Origin: Agapanthus africanus
Taxonomy: Eukaryota > Streptophyta > Magnoliopsida > Asparagales > Amaryllidaceae
Assembly (NCBI GenBank): GCA_030015575.1
Contig: JASDDO010000001.1
Location: forward strand, 142,495,988-142,559,987
DNA length: 64,000 bases
Direction: 5' to 3'
Below are positions 33,965 to 47,403 of the stretch, piece after piece (the stretch's first letter is position 1; each line of letters starts with the position of its first letter). The notes under the pieces are model-generated. The model made no database searches. It was not told the DNA's origin and worked only from the letters and a program-made list of their open reading frames with translations. A program made the position numbers and the translations under genes.

Positions 33965-34385
33965 ACCGTTTGACAAATTAGCCCATCCCGATCCGAGATT
34001 GCTGACTTCAGTCCCCATCCTGTACCAAGTAATATCGATTACTATTTTATAATGGTTTTCTCGTAAACTTAATAATAAACTTAATAATGGTCGGTTGGTT
34101 TACTAATGGGTTAATTGGTTCATTAATGGTTTGATGGGTTAATTATAGGTTATAACCCTGAGTTTGACATCACTAATATCACTTTAGACATCATTAATTA
34201 CAAAAAAATTTGACAAATTATTAATTGTTATTTTAAAAATTCCTAATTCTTAAAAATATCTCTCAAATAACAAAATCAGATCGTCCGATCTAATATGACT
34301 AATAGAGCTGAGATTGCGGACTCCGGTCCCAAAGGCTCCGAAATCGATGATTCTTGGCCTCAGTTAAGCTTTCACATCGAGAAGG
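33965..34385. repeat. Small dispersed repeat, copy 1
   Basis: It shares with 62090-62510, in inverse orientation, the stretches around TAATGGGTTAATT and TTTAGACATCATTAATTAC. Its ends are direct repeats: GAGATTGCTGACTTCAGTCC near 33999 and GAGATTGCGGACTCCGGTCC near 34310. No coding capacity. It could be a TRIM-like or other non-autonomous element. Confidence 0.55.
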
Positions 34386-34682
34386 TAAATGTCAATTGTC
34401 TTGTAAAGTCATAACCCTCTTCTTATTCTTATTAAGGAGAACCAAGCCCAGATGGCACATAATCGGATGATGAACCTTTTCCTCGAGTCAGAAGTTTATG
34501 CATTTGAAGCCGAAAGCTGTCTATTTATTACTTGTCGAGTTGTTCCAGTGAAATCAATACTGTTTGATCACCTTGGGGATTTTGGCTTCCTTGCCTCGGC
34601 TCATTCACTTCCTTCCGCTTACGAGAGCAAGGGGAGTTCCGTCATGCAGCTGGGTGAAAAACGAAAAAGGAATTTATCTTTC
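34386..34682 (+). other. Low-copy host sequence left of element D
   Basis: With 56304 onward it forms the pre-insertion site of D (target duplication CTTTC, 34678-34682). Base composition shifts to less AT-rich, with a frame at 34452-34703 that runs into the D LTR and resembles no protein I know. The style resembles plant mitochondrial DNA, so a nuclear mitochondrial insertion is possible but unproven. Confidence 0.35.
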
Positions 34683-37600
34683 TGTAACATTTCAGAAAAA
34701 TAAAATATTATTTTTAGAATTTAAATAATAAAATAATATATTTCGCGAAAACCATTTGAATTACAAATTGGGGTTTTCGTAAAATGATATAATTATATAT
34801 CAATATTTGGAAAATATTTGGAGATTAATATGTATTTATTTATTAAAAAGATATTTATTGGATTTGGGCATTTTATAATTAATTATATGCAAGTTTAAAT
34901 TAAACTTGATTAGTACACTACTAATCACAATTAAGCCAAATCCGTATTTTTAAATATCCATGGTTAGTGTATCATGATATATTGCATTTTGTTACATGTT
35001 TGTTTCATTTGTATTTGTGTTATATGTTTCTTTTGTTTGTGAGAGGAAAAGATAAAGAAAGAGAAGATTATTGGATGAAAGAGACAGAGGGGACAAGAGA
35101 TGAAATGGAGTGGGGAGACCAGTTATGACATGAGGCATGCCATGAGAGAGAGAGGGGTATGGCTCCAACTTTCCTTCATCCATTATTTTCCTTCATCATT
35201 TCATTTCTCCACCTCCTCCTTTCTCCACCTCCTCCACCTCCTCCACGAACACCCCAAACCATCTCAAAAACCCCATACTTCCTTCATTAAAAATATTCCC
35301 CACCTTATTCTACACCCTATAGCAAGATCAAGTTTGCATTTTGAGCACTTTGGGCAACCCACGAATTTTCTTAAGTTGCCAAATAAAGTAATCCCTACAC
35401 TTTTAGTTAGGTTATTTGTGTTCAGTATATCCTATTAGTATTTAGAGTTAAACTTTTGTAGTTATGTGATCTTAGAAATTTCCAAGTTGATATTTAGTGG
35501 ATGTATGGACTTGTGATGTGGTTATTGAGATGTGGTGAGTGTTTACTAGACTTTAGTGATGATTTCCTGACCAGACCAGAGACTAGAACCATGTACACGA
35601 ACTTAGAATTTTCCCGATGTCGGTTTTCTTTTGGATTGATGGAATCTGGAGTAACTTGGGTTATTTATAAGAAAAACAAACAACTATATTGACCTAGTTA
35701 GACCACCATAAGACCACCACAGAAGAACGAGACACCAATTCCTTTCTGGGACCGGCGACACCGGTTTTCCTTGCTTCCCTCGCCGGCCAATTTTTGGGCA
35801 TTGGTATTGAGGTTTGGCCTGTACCTCATACTCCTCATAACCTATCCCTAATATTACTAGTTTAGTCCTAGACTACCTGTGCCAAAATCTGGGAGTGATT
35901 TCCTTAGTCGCTGTATTGTGTTTTCCGATTTCTGAGACTTTGTTTTTGGTATTTGAATTTGGATTTGGTCGTTATACGTTTGTACGTCAACGACGAGGGT
36001 TATTTGGTTGTTTTTGCACGCGTAAGCTATAAGTTCTAACCTATGAGCACTTCGTGTGCCGTATCGCTTTTCGGACTTGATTTTAATAGTATTACGATTG
36101 TGTATTGATTGTAGGTACCTTCGCGTGGACTTCCGAGACGACGAAACGCATCGACTTCGGCTAAGCGAGGAGATTAGCAAGTGAGTAGATTTATATCTAT
36201 GGGGAAAGTCGGGTGGATGGCGTATAGCACCCCCGCAAACTTTGAATGGAAAGTCGTGATATATATAGAATATAGGTGGAGAGAGAGAGCCTATGATATG
36301 AACCTACGGGTATGATTAAAAGATATGATATGAGAATGTGAAGCATGATATATAGAATTGAAAGAGGACAAGTATGAGTTGATAGTGGTATGATATGAGA
36401 TCGATATCGATACGACTGGAGATCGGTATAAATACGACATGAGAATTAGATAGATGTGTTGTGAGATTAATAAGATATGTTGTACGAGACCCTAGATCCG
36501 TACCCTTATTGATGAATAGGACGATAGAATCCCTATTATGTTTGATGTCACCGTACAATGGATTACCGTACGCGATAAGATATACCGGATGAATGATCCA
36601 CGCTCGTGATTTGAGGATGATGATCGAGGATATTGCCATATTGGATGCTATGAGGCGGGATCGCCGACGTAAAGATACCACCTGAACCATACTTATTTCC
36701 AAAACTGACGAATCGTATACATCTTTTAAACGGAAATCTCAAGGGTCGCTACGGATTTTCAAATGTTGTCTTTTCCTCAAAACACCGTAGCCCCCACTTT
36801 CAAAACTACGATTCGCATCTTTTAAAACTGACCGTATGGTTCATGTGCAGATATATATACCTGTGATTATTCATGTTTGTATAGGATTATCCCTCGTGAC
36901 TTGCGTACCAGGATCCTGGTATTTATTGTTATGATATCAACTGCTGGTACACATGCACAATTACCGATGATGCATATGTTACACTTACACCGATTTGCCA
37001 GCTCACACACCTTCATCATCGGTAATTGCCATACCACTTGCACAGTAGGACTGTCGTATCATGATATTAATTTTAACAGTAAAAGTACATTCATTGCTCA
37101 GCACCATCATAGGACATGCTTGCATGATATACTTGACATGCCCATATTACTGTTCTATGTTTGCATATATCGTACCTTATGGTTACATGAATTGAGGTGC
37201 TGTTTTTATGAGATCTCTGGATTTGAGAACCGTGGTTATATTTCAAAGGAAATTGTGTATTGTTTTAAAATGCGGTTTCTCTTGATATGATATTTCATGT
37301 CCACCATGAGTTTTCTCAGTTATGGGTTATGGGCATACCCGATTCGAGGAGAGAGGAGGCACCGTCTGCGGGTATATGGTGAACCAGGTAAGGTACCAGG
37401 GGTAAGAAGCTCGAGATGTAGACGATGAGCCTGGCAGGAGGGAGCACTACCTACCAGTGATAGTTTAGACCCGACGGTTATCCGGAGGATACCGACCAGA
37501 GTCGTAAGATGGATATAAGGGCCGATCAGAGGATGCGGCGCCTGAGATATGAGGATTTACGTGTCGATGATGGACACGGGTTTTCATGATGTTTCGGGTG

Positions 37601-38507
37601 TCGGTGTTGGATACTCAGGGTCCATGATATTGATGTGTCGTTGATGGACACACGTTGGTTGATTCTCATATACATACAGGCATACGATTATATTGTTGAT
37701 ACATATGCATACATGAACACCCTAAATACCATAGTATTACCTTCATGATACAAGTATGACCTAGGAGTCGTTGTTTATTCGATTTCTACCTGCTGATATT
37801 TTCTACTCACGATTTGGCAACTCACCCCCGTTGTACCACGGTTTTCTTACAGATTAGACCGCTTGAATCGGTAGCGGCATTGCTGGCACACAGTTCCTTC
37901 AGGGTGTTTTTCTTTGGTAGGTGGGACACATTGGATCGTGCCCACTCTTGTATTTATTTCTATTGTATCTAGATAAACTCCATCAATCAGAAACTAGATA
38001 TTGTATATTGGTAGACCTAGACAGACTTGTTTTGCAAGACTTAGAGCGATGGGTGTATGTTCGTTTCTTTTGAGTTGTTGATGTCTTGTTGTATTTACTT
38101 ATTCTTTCTGTGTTGATCTTCGCCGTTGGGCGTCGTATATATTGCTTACTTGCGTGGTTGAAATTCCGCCATTTGGCGAAGAGCTATCTCCCGCTTGGGG
38201 ATGCTTATATATATATATTTCTTGTATGTGGTTTTGGATCAAAATATACAAGGGAGGTGCTGCCCAAATTTTTAAAAGACGAAAAATGTTTTCAACTAGT
38301 ATTTAACCCACTTGCATTTTCATATATCATTATCTATGCATTTAAAGAAAAACTTGATTTCATTAAACCTTTATTTCAAAACCGCACCTCCACTATTTTC
38401 CGCAAAAAGATTTAGATTTTTGGGCTTCGGCTTACTTGAATTACGTTACTCCTTTAGACGTTGCGTGGTTTAAGTGCCGGTCATGAGCTAAATTTCGGGT
38501 CGTGACA
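34683..38507 (+). repeat. 5' LTR of element D
   Basis: This 3825-bp LTR matches 51906-56303 along its length with scattered substitutions. It lacks the MITE and the long TA run of the right copy; the TA site here is only CTTATATATATATATTTC near 38203. It contains several short frames that are not conserved as proteins. Confidence 0.93.
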
Positions 38508-38896
38508 AAGGTTGTATCAAAGCGTTAGGTTTAACCTTGGTTCAAATTTAGGCTTGACCTTATGGAACTTAGACTTGGCCGAGGGGGTATTAGACCCGAA
38601 CTTTCGTCGCGTAGGTTGACCTTGATTGATGGAGTAGGTGATTTAAATAGAGTGACGTACCATGTGTATGTTCCGCGGCATACTTACGACACGCCGCTCC
38701 GCTTAAGTGACCTTAGGATGTATATATCTTGAGATATGTGATTCTATTCATTCTTGTGATCTATCCTCATCGATGTCTGTCGCGGTTCCTGTCACCATGG
38801 CTACGTGAGCTGAGAGAGCTGCTGCTAGAGATGCGGTCAGAGCGAGCTCGTCACGGACGAGGACTAACCATGATGTTTTTCTGGTGACATAGGAAC
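38508..38896 (+). other. PBS and left interior of element D
   Basis: Right after the LTR is AAGGTTGTATCAAAGCG, close to the tRNA-Met primer site TGGTATCAGAGCC with several mismatches. The following 370 bp have no usable frame. Interrupted at 38901 by element C. Confidence 0.6.
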
Positions 38897-38901
38897 GTAT
38901 C

Positions 38902-40971
38902 TGTTGGATATATGTATGCCCTAGAGGCCATTATATGATAGTGGATGTATTTATACATGTGTATATATATATTCAGTGTACATTCTTGCTCGACATGATA
39001 GTAAGCTATCCGGTTCTTCTTTATCTGACATGTTGATTTGATCATACTTTTATTCATTTACACATGTTGATAAAGCCCTAAGGATATTTGCTTGACTACT
39101 ATGATTATGATGGAGATTATACTAGTGGGACGTCTGTAGTTTATAAGTATATCCTGAAATATCCCTAGTCATAAGTGTATCGAGATGGGGCATCGATATA
39201 CCAGAGTAGACTAGCATATATGATACTAGACCCATATGATGGGCGATAGATGTTCCCACATCCATTGATGTTTGACATCGAGATCGTATACGGGTGCTCA
39301 GTGGTGACTGGGTACACTGGACGGACTCGCCGAGAACTCCTATATGGTATTATATCTATCGTCGGATAACAGTTCTTAGGTGACACTGGTACAGGTTAGT
39401 CTGTAGACCCGAGATCGTCATAGAGTCTTGTGTGTTCTCCCACTGTACTTTGATTACCACCCTACCACGGCTCTACTGAGTCGTGCAAACAGGTGGCTTT
39501 TGGGTACAGTCCCGAGACACACGAAGACGATGAGCGATAGGAGGGGTTTCGCCGTTCCCGGTATTGGGAGTTGATGCTGTGCTGTGCTCGATTGGCTATA
39601 TCAGTAAGTCCCTGGCCAGGGCTGTTGAGATTTACTGATAAGTGTTATCAGTAGCTTCTCGATCTGTTATAGACCATTCATCGGCACGACTTATTGAGTT
39701 ATTGGGGTCGACGTTACCATCCCTAGACTCAGTATACAGCATATCTGACAAAGAGACCGGACTGTACGGTAGTGTTGTCGGTTGGCTCGACGGAAGTTGT
39801 GACAGGTTCGCTTGTTTTCTTCTGATCGCTCAATACCCGGGTGGCCGTTACGTTTAGCTGACCTCTTATGGCTTGGGGGTGCTTGATATGATCATCACCC
39901 ACAGCCGGCGTATTGACGAGTCTTAGAGCCCCACAATGGAGTTACCTAGTCCAGGCGAAACGATGTGGTGTGCATATGAGATATGCGCGGGGAACCGATT
40001 AAATGCATGTATGTGATACCGTATATTAATCGGACGGTTTGCTATTGGTCGGGTCGTATAAGATATGACCGGTTTTCTAAATCAAGTGTTGATTTATCAT
40101 TGACCATAAGCTTTTTCACTTTAAACCCTTCTTGTCTTTTGTTGTATGCATGCATGTATGCATTTATTCTCATTGATGCACATATGGATATGCATGCACA
40201 CATACATGCATACACTATTGTATCATGGTTGTTAATACAATGGATGGTGGCAATATAAGACTCACACACTTATAAATATGTTGATATTTCTTTTTGGATA
40301 AAAGAAAATGGAAATGGAAATTCTATCATGCTTGATTATTTTATTCACCCACTAACCTTTGCATTAACCTTGAGTTAATTTCCATGGCCATTTTTGCATC
40401 CAAAAGAAAATATCTAGATATTTATAAACTAGGGTTAAGAGTGAGAAGAAGAAAATATATATTTTTTCTTTTCTCATTCTTATCTCAACACTTATCATTA
40501 TCTCTTGAGCTCTCATTTGCCATCATCTTCTTCCTCCTCTCTCTTGCTCTCTAGCTTTCATTAGTGAACAAAAGAGTGATCAAGTTAGGATTTTGAAGTG
40601 ACAAAACAAACCACATCACCATTCTACACTACTCTTGCCCATTAGTTTAGAGTGTTGGCTTCAACTTCTTCTCTTGATCTAATGAAGCATCTAGCTTGGA
40701 CAAAGAGGACTCCGGGTGGATCGTCGTGGACCTAGAGGATCTCAAGAGAGCTTCTTTCAACTCTCAAGTGGTCAAGGAGTCTAGCGTAGGGAGCTACAAA
40801 GGTTGTATTCTCAAACCCTATCCATTTACCACTTGTGTTTGTGTTAAAGTTTTGTTATCCTAGATTTTCTAGTATGATCCTTAGGATGTTTTCTTTAGCA
40901 CCCTATAAAATTTTAATATGGCATGTGTGATACTACCAAACCCTTGTAGTGGTGCTGTAGAAACACCTTCA
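38902..40971 (+). repeat. 5' LTR of element C
   Basis: It starts TGTTGGATATATG and ends AAACACCTTCA, and aligns with 47286-49390. A TATA-like box is at 40271-40278. Confidence 0.94.
40271..40278 (+). promoter_or_regulatory. TATA-like box of the C LTR
   Basis: TATAAATA lies about 1.37 kb into the LTR. The same octamer is at 48699-48706 in the 3' LTR, and a related TATATAAATATA is at the homologous place in B. This conservation suggests the U3 promoter. Confidence 0.55.
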
Positions 40972-40984
40972 TGGTATCAGAGCC
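40972..40984 (+). promoter_or_regulatory. Primer binding site of element C, tRNA-iMet
   Basis: TGGTATCAGAGCC follows the 5' LTR without spacer and matches the site of element A. Confidence 0.92.
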
Positions 40985-43365
40985 TAACTAGAAGCCTAGA
41001 CGATGTTACGACAATACGAAAACGAAAAACCCTGCAAAATACGATTTTAGAAAACCCATGAAATGCTCTCTGTAAATTTTTTAAAAAGTGTTCAAAAAAT
41101 TATTTTAGCAACTGCAGAGTGGCATTTAGGATGATATAAGATCACAGGTGCAATACGAAGGGGGGGCTCGGTTTTGGCCGGCGACCAAGCCAAAAATTCC
41201 GGTGTCGCTAACCCTTTGTGCTCCTCTCCTCCTCGTATTGCTCCAGTGTTTTGTACATTATGTTCTGGGGTTTCTAGTATTGTTTGGTTGTCCAGAATTG
41301 CATGTGATGTAAGTTTGGTATTGGGCTCTTTGTGGAATAGTTTGTATTCGTATTTTTATAGTATCATATTGGTAGCTTTGGCGACGTTAAACAAGTCGAA
41401 CGAATTATCAAACACTGGTATTTTCCAGGTTGAACGTACTCGATATATAATGCAGGTATTCCTATGGACCCTCTAGAAGAATGTAACCCTAACTCGAGAT
41501 GTGACCACCAAACTGCGACTAAACCTTAGGGTTTGCCGTAGTTAGTGGCGCCACAAATGAGGCTTGGGTCTGCCCTTCTACGGCTGGTCCATTAAATACT
41601 GTGGCATAGATTTTGGGTATTGTTTGACGGCGCTCAAGTGTTGAGCTTGCTGGGGAATACAAGTGTTCGTTAATTCGATCGAAGGGTTTAACATCGCCTA
41701 GTAGTATGTGATACTTGTTTTTGCGACCGTAAGTGTAGTATGCGTATCGTCGTTTTCGTTGCTATATGTCAACGGCAATTGGGGTACGCATACTTGCTTA
41801 CGTTGATGACATGTGATGTTAGTATTGTTGTGTTGTGATGTATAGGATTGTCGTGATTGAATAGCCGGAAGTTTTATATGAGATGAGAGTTTTACTTTTC
41901 ATTCATGTAAAATTCATTTGTAATGTAATATTCTTTTATTTGGGGCACTTCCGGTTTGAGAATGATGTCATCATTGATGTATATTATTTACTTTTCCACA
42001 TTAGGATAGACCCAAGGTGGAGAGAACAAGTGACCGGGTTCTAGAGTCCAGTGGGAGACCATCTCGAGGAGTCGAGACCGAGTCTTCTAACTCTAGAATT
42101 GGTAGGGTAGCTTGCCGCTTTCGTAGGGGTCTAGGGTGTGGGATTGGCTATTCATCACGACCGTGGAATCCGTATTTTCTATTGTTGGCTAAATACTAAA
42201 TACGAACGTCCTAGCATATCCTATATTATCATATCTGTGTTTCTGCTGCCTATATTCTGTGATGTGATCGCTTAATATATTTGAGACGAATGCTATATTA
42301 TATATGAGATATATAATAGACGTTGCTTATGTTTTACACCCGCACTAGTCCCATCCCGGTATGTCGTTGGTTAAGTAACCTAACGTTGCATAACGGAACA
42401 TTGCGGCGAATGCAGATGGCATAAGCATACGTTGTATTTTCGTTTCTTTTCTGTGATTGGTTTAAGGACTTAAATGATGGGACTACATTAATATGATTAA
42501 TGTAAAGAAAGTAAACCTAAAAAGATGTCGTAGAATCGGATTTGAAAACCACTCGGCTTTTTACGAAAAAGCTACATTTCAAAACTGCGGAGCCTAAGCC
42601 ACTCCTTTTGAAAACCATTTGATTCTACGACGATATCAAGTTCAAAGCGTTAAAGGTTTTCTTAAAAACCATCCGCAACCCTCCGTCATTTTAGGAAGTA
42701 GAGTGCTTAGTATTCGTACTACGTTTGTTGACTATAGTTATGGCATAGTGTACGGTATCTAAGCGATGTCTTCCTACACTGCATATGATGCAGATTAATT
42801 AGGACATTCATGCGACTTTGTTGACCATAGTTAAGGGTCACGTGGGTGGGTCTAATTAATCAAGAAATGACGGGTAAAACTTGACTAGTGCTTATGATTT
42901 TTTGACCATAGTTCAGATCATAGGTACTAGGGGTAAAAACCATATCGGGAGTTTCAAGAGTTGAAATTTGCAATGAGATTGCATACCTTCCATATGATGG
43001 TTGGATCTCGATCCCACTGTGGGTAATAGTTGCTCCCAGGAGAGTTTTGCAGTTTACAATTAACTAACATATTAGGTGTCTAGAAAGGTGTTAACAGGGC
43101 TACGCCTCTGGGAAGACGAGGTTTATATTAATTAGGTCCATGCGAAAGCACGGGGAACCTCCCTCAAGTACCGACACTGGCATGGCTGAATGGTTAGCGA
43201 AGTTGTAGACTGTAATTAATCCTGGCTAGTTTTCTTTTCAAGGTTTGAAAGAAAAACTTGATTAAAGCAGTGGGAGATATCGATTAGATAAGATAATAAC
43301 CAATCTGATCTTTGCAAGAGCTTTCGCTGAGTGTATTCTTTTCTCTCTCTTAATGGCAGATACCA
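40985..43365 (+). other. Untranslated leader of element C
   Basis: This 2.4-kb leader is homologous to the leader of element A, including the segment with three shared-loop hairpins and the tract CTTTTCTCTCTCTTAATGGCAG just before gag. At the place of A's CCGCGG hairpin it has an unrelated inverted repeat, TTTTGGC/GCCAAAA (about 41172-41200). No conserved reading frame. Confidence 0.75.
42718..42930 (+). repeat. Three leader hairpins with a common loop, element C
   Basis: Hairpins at 42718-42749, 42809-42844 and 42885-42930 have loops centred on TTGACTATAGTTATG, TTGACCATAGTTAAG and TTGACCATAGTTCA. Stems differ: ACTACGT/GCATAGT (one mismatch), CATGCGACT/GGTCACGTG (one mismatch, two wobbles), and a 15-bp stem CTAGTGCTTATGATT/GATCATAGGTACTAG (three wobbles). 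Spacing is about 93 and 81 nt, like element A. Folded by eye. Confidence 0.75.
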
Positions 43366-46300
43366 ATGACAGGACTCAAGCTTCTACTAGATAAAAATAA
43401 ACTGAATGGGACCAATTATAAAGACTGGCTGAGGAATCTTAACATTGCCTTGACTTATGATAAGGTATCATATGTACTCATGGCTCCAGCCCCGCCCGTC
43501 CCAGGTCCTAAATCCTCAGTTGCGGATATTGAAGTCCGCAAGACATGGGACGCTGACTGTGCCACGGCCAAGTGCCCCACGCTTGCATCGATGGATAACA
43601 CACATCAGAAACAACGCGAGAATATAGACGTACAAGCCATATTTCTCCATACAAAGGAGTTGTATGAAGAGCAATCTCGCGTATTACGATACGAAGCATC
43701 CAGAAAGCTGTTTCAGATGCGAATGGCCCCTAGCACACCGGTAGGAGACTATGTTCTGAAGATGATAGCTCTCATAGAAGAGCTTGAGGACCTTGGGTGG
43801 ACAATGGACAATGAGCAATATACGGATATTATTCTGCAGTCTCTCCCCTCCACCTTTGCTCAATTTATAGTTAACTTCAACATGCACAACATGGAGAAGG
43901 AACTACCTGAACTCCTTAATATGTTAAGGAGTACAGAGAGCATGCTGAAGTCAGTGAAGAATCTCATTTTGAGTGTTGGCCCATCTTCCTCCTCTCGCTC
44001 GAAGGCTAAGGCCAAGGGAAAGATGAAGAAGAAACCTACCAAACCTAAGGGTGGAGTCAAAATGGCCAAGGGGAAAGACAAGTGCAAAGCTGGGGAATCG
44101 GGGAAAGGGGAATGTTATCACTGCCACAAAACAGGACACTGGAAGCGCAACTGCACGGAGTACTTGGATCTCAAGAAGAAGCATGGGGATGCTTCCGCTT
44201 CAAGTGTGTTTGTGACAGAAAACTGTTTTTCAATAAACTCTGCTTCCTGGGTATTAGATACCGATTCAGGTTCTCACATTTGCAATTCTATGCAGGGGCT
44301 GAGAAATAGCAAGGTTTTGAAGACAGGTGACCATACTCTCCGCGTTGGAAATGATTCCAATGTACATACAGTTGCAGTGGGAGAGTATCACTTCGGGTTG
44401 CCGTCTGGATATATATTGGTTTTGAACCCATGTTATTATGTACCTAGTATGCTTTGTTATATAATATCCATATCTTTGTTAGACAATGAAGGATATAATT
44501 TTGTATTGCAGAACAATGTTATGAACGTTCACCTGAATCAAATGTTGGTTGGGTATGGTACACTTAATAACGGGATATACGTCCTAAATCAACACACAGT
44601 TTTCAGCATACAACACACTAATAAAAGAAAATTTTCAGAAATAAATGAAGCTTTTCTTTGGCACTGTAGACTTAGTCATATTAACGAAACAAGACTAAAC
44701 AAGTTACACAAAGATGGATATTTAAACCCTTTTGAATATAAATCTTATGCGACTTGTCAGTCTTGTATCAAGGGTAAAATGACCAAAACTCCATTTACCG
44801 GAACGGAGAAAGAGCTACTGAGCTCTTAGGCCTCATACATAGTGATGTATGCGGGCCAATGTCTACACAGGCTAGAGGTGGTTTTTCGTACTTCATTACT
44901 TTCACTGATGATTTCTCAAGATTCGGTCATGTATTTTTATTAAAACACAAATCCGAAGCTTTCGAGAAATTCACTGAATATAAACAAGACGTAGAAAAAC
45001 AAACCGGCTTGAGCATCAAAATGCTTTGATCAGATCGAGGTGGGGAGTATCTCAGTAGAGAGTTTGCAAACTTCCTAAAAGAGAATGGGATTCTCTCTCA
45101 GCTCAATCCTCAACGATGTGTCAGAACGACGGAATCGGACCCTATTAGATATGGTCCGTTCCATGATGAGTGATGCTGAGTTACCTGTCTCATTTTGGGG
45201 GCATGCATTGGAGACTGCAGCGTTCCTGCTGAACAGGGTCCCAACCAAAACCGTGTCTACCACGCCATATGAGATATGGCATGGGAAGAGACCATCTCTT
45301 AAACGAATTAAGATTTGGGGTTGTCCGGCCTATGTTAAAAAGCAGAATCCGGACAAACTCGAGACACGGTCAGTCATGTTAGTTTTGTAGGGTATCCAAA
45401 GAATTCTTATGGATATCTTTTCTACCACAAGGAGGAACAAAAAGTGTTTGTTTCTCAGTATGCCACGTTTTTGGAAAAAGAGTTTTTTGCAAATGATACA
45501 GATGGCAGTGTGGTAGATCTAGAAGAAGTTCTAGAAACACAAATTACAAATGATGACTTGGTTGAACCGGCTGTTGCAACAGAAACTGAGGAACCTCGGC
45601 CACTCCGTAGGTCTGGTAGGACTTCTCGCCCACCGGAGAGGTACTACGGTTTCCTCATTGACGGTGACAGAGAAGACTGCATCATGGAGGATGATGATCC
45701 TACCAGCTTTCAGCAAGCTATCACGAGTGGAGACTCTGTGAAGTGGCTGGATGCCATGATATCTGAAATGGAGTCTATGTACACCAACAAAGTATGGACT
45801 TTGGACGTTGTACCCCCTGGGGTAAAACCTGTGGGGTGCATATGGATCTTTAAAAGAAAGATTGGTGTAGATGGGCAGGTAGAGACCTATAAGGCAAGAC
45901 TTGTGGCGAAGGGTTTTCGTCAAAGACCAGGTTTGGACTATGACGAAACTTTTTCTCCCGTATCCATACTTAAATCCATTCGGATCTTACTTGCTATTTC
46001 TGCTCACTACGACTATGAAATCTGGCAGATGGACGTTAAAACAGCATTTCTAAATGGAGATTTAGAAGAATGCGTTTATATGGATCAGCCAGAGGGCTTC
46101 ATTGACAGTAGGAGCAGCGGGAAAGCATGTAAATTGCTTAAATCCATTTATAGATTAAAGCAGGCATCACGGAGCTGGAACAACTGTTTCGATGATGTTA
46201 TCAAAGAGTTTGATTTCATCAAAAATTCAGATGAACCTTGTGTTTATAAGAAGGCTGTAGGGAGAGCTGTCACATTCCTCGTATTGTACGTGGATGACAT

Positions 46301-47271
46301 TCTTCTGATAGGAAATGATATTCCTATGCTACAGTAGGTCAAATCTTTCTTATCACTAAGGATCTCCATGAAGGACCTGGGTGATGCCACATACATTCTG
46401 GGCATTCGGATCTATAGGGATAGATCCAAGAGGTTATTGGGATTGTCCCAAACCAGGTACATTAACACCATCCTAAAAAGGTTTAGTATGGAAGACTCCA
46501 AGCGGGGTGCCTTACCCGCTTGCCATGGGGTCACTCTCTCTAAGGACTCTTGTCCAAAGACCGATGAAGAGAGAGCTCGCATGAGCATTATACCCTATGC
46601 TTATGTAGTAGGATCTATAATGTATGCGATGTTATGTACACGCCCAGATGTAGCTTATACATTTAGTGTAGTAAGCAGGTATCAATCCAACCCAGGGAGA
46701 CTCACTGGATAGCCGTGAAGAACATTCTTAAATACTTGCGAAGGACTAAAGAATTGTTCTTGGTGTATGGTAATGGAGATCTTCAAATGGAGGCCTTTAC
46801 CGATTCGAGCTTCTAGAGTGATAAGGAAGACAACAAATCTATCTCTGGGTTTGTATTTACCCTCAATGGAGGAGCGGTAAGTTGGAAGAGTTCTAAACAG
46901 GATACCGTTGCAGACTCTACGATGGAGGCTGAGTACATTGCTGCGAATGATGCCGCCAAGGAAGCCGTCTGGATGAGAAAGTTCGTCTCGGAGCTAGGAG
47001 TAGTTCCAACTATTATTGATCCAATACCATTGTATTGTGATAATAATAGGGATATGGCATTAGCCAAAGAGCCCAGGTCCCATCAGCGGTCCAGACACAT
47101 CCTAAGGCGCTTTCATTTGATCCGTGAGATTATAGATCGCCGCGAGTTCGAGATTAGGAGAGTAGACACAAAGAATAACACCGCGGATCCACTCACCAAG
47201 GCCTTCCCTCAGCCGCAGCATGAGCGACTTTTAGAGATGTTGGGTATGAGATGCGCCAATAACTGGCTTAG
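43366..47271 (+). pseudogene. Gag-pol of element C, disrupted
   Basis: It starts MTGLKLLLDKN and runs through gag, zinc knuckle CYHCHKTGHWKRNC, and a protease where the active-site motif reads LDTDSGSHIC instead of DTGS. Breaks against B and A: a base lost near 44800; TGA 45027-45029 (CGA in B); a deletion of about 17 bases near 45106 that removes the conserved PYTPQHN part of integrase; a base lost near 45380; TAG 46335-46337 (TCG in B); bases lost near 46700; TAG 46814-46816 (CAG in B); and one base lost at the end that destroys the normal stop. RT (YVDDILLIGND) and RNase H motifs are otherwise clear. It cannot make a full polyprotein. Confidence 0.93.
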
Positions 47272-47285
47272 TGCAAGTGGGAGAT
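47272..47285 (+). promoter_or_regulatory. Polypurine tract of element C
   Basis: TGCAAGTGGGAGAT abuts the 3' LTR and is identical to the tract of element A. Confidence 0.8.
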
Positions 47286-47340
47286 TGTTGGATATATGTA
47301 TGCCCTAGAGGCCATTATATGATAGTGGATGTATTTATAC

Positions 47341-47403
<63 letters not shown>

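Noticed and set aside
35100-35438. 112-codon plus-strand frame in the D 5' LTR
   Set aside because: The equivalent in the 3' LTR (52350-52637) starts and ends differently; not conserved as protein.
36236-36260. Possible tRNA or small RNA gene in D LTRs
   Set aside because: No cloverleaf, A box or B box could be found.
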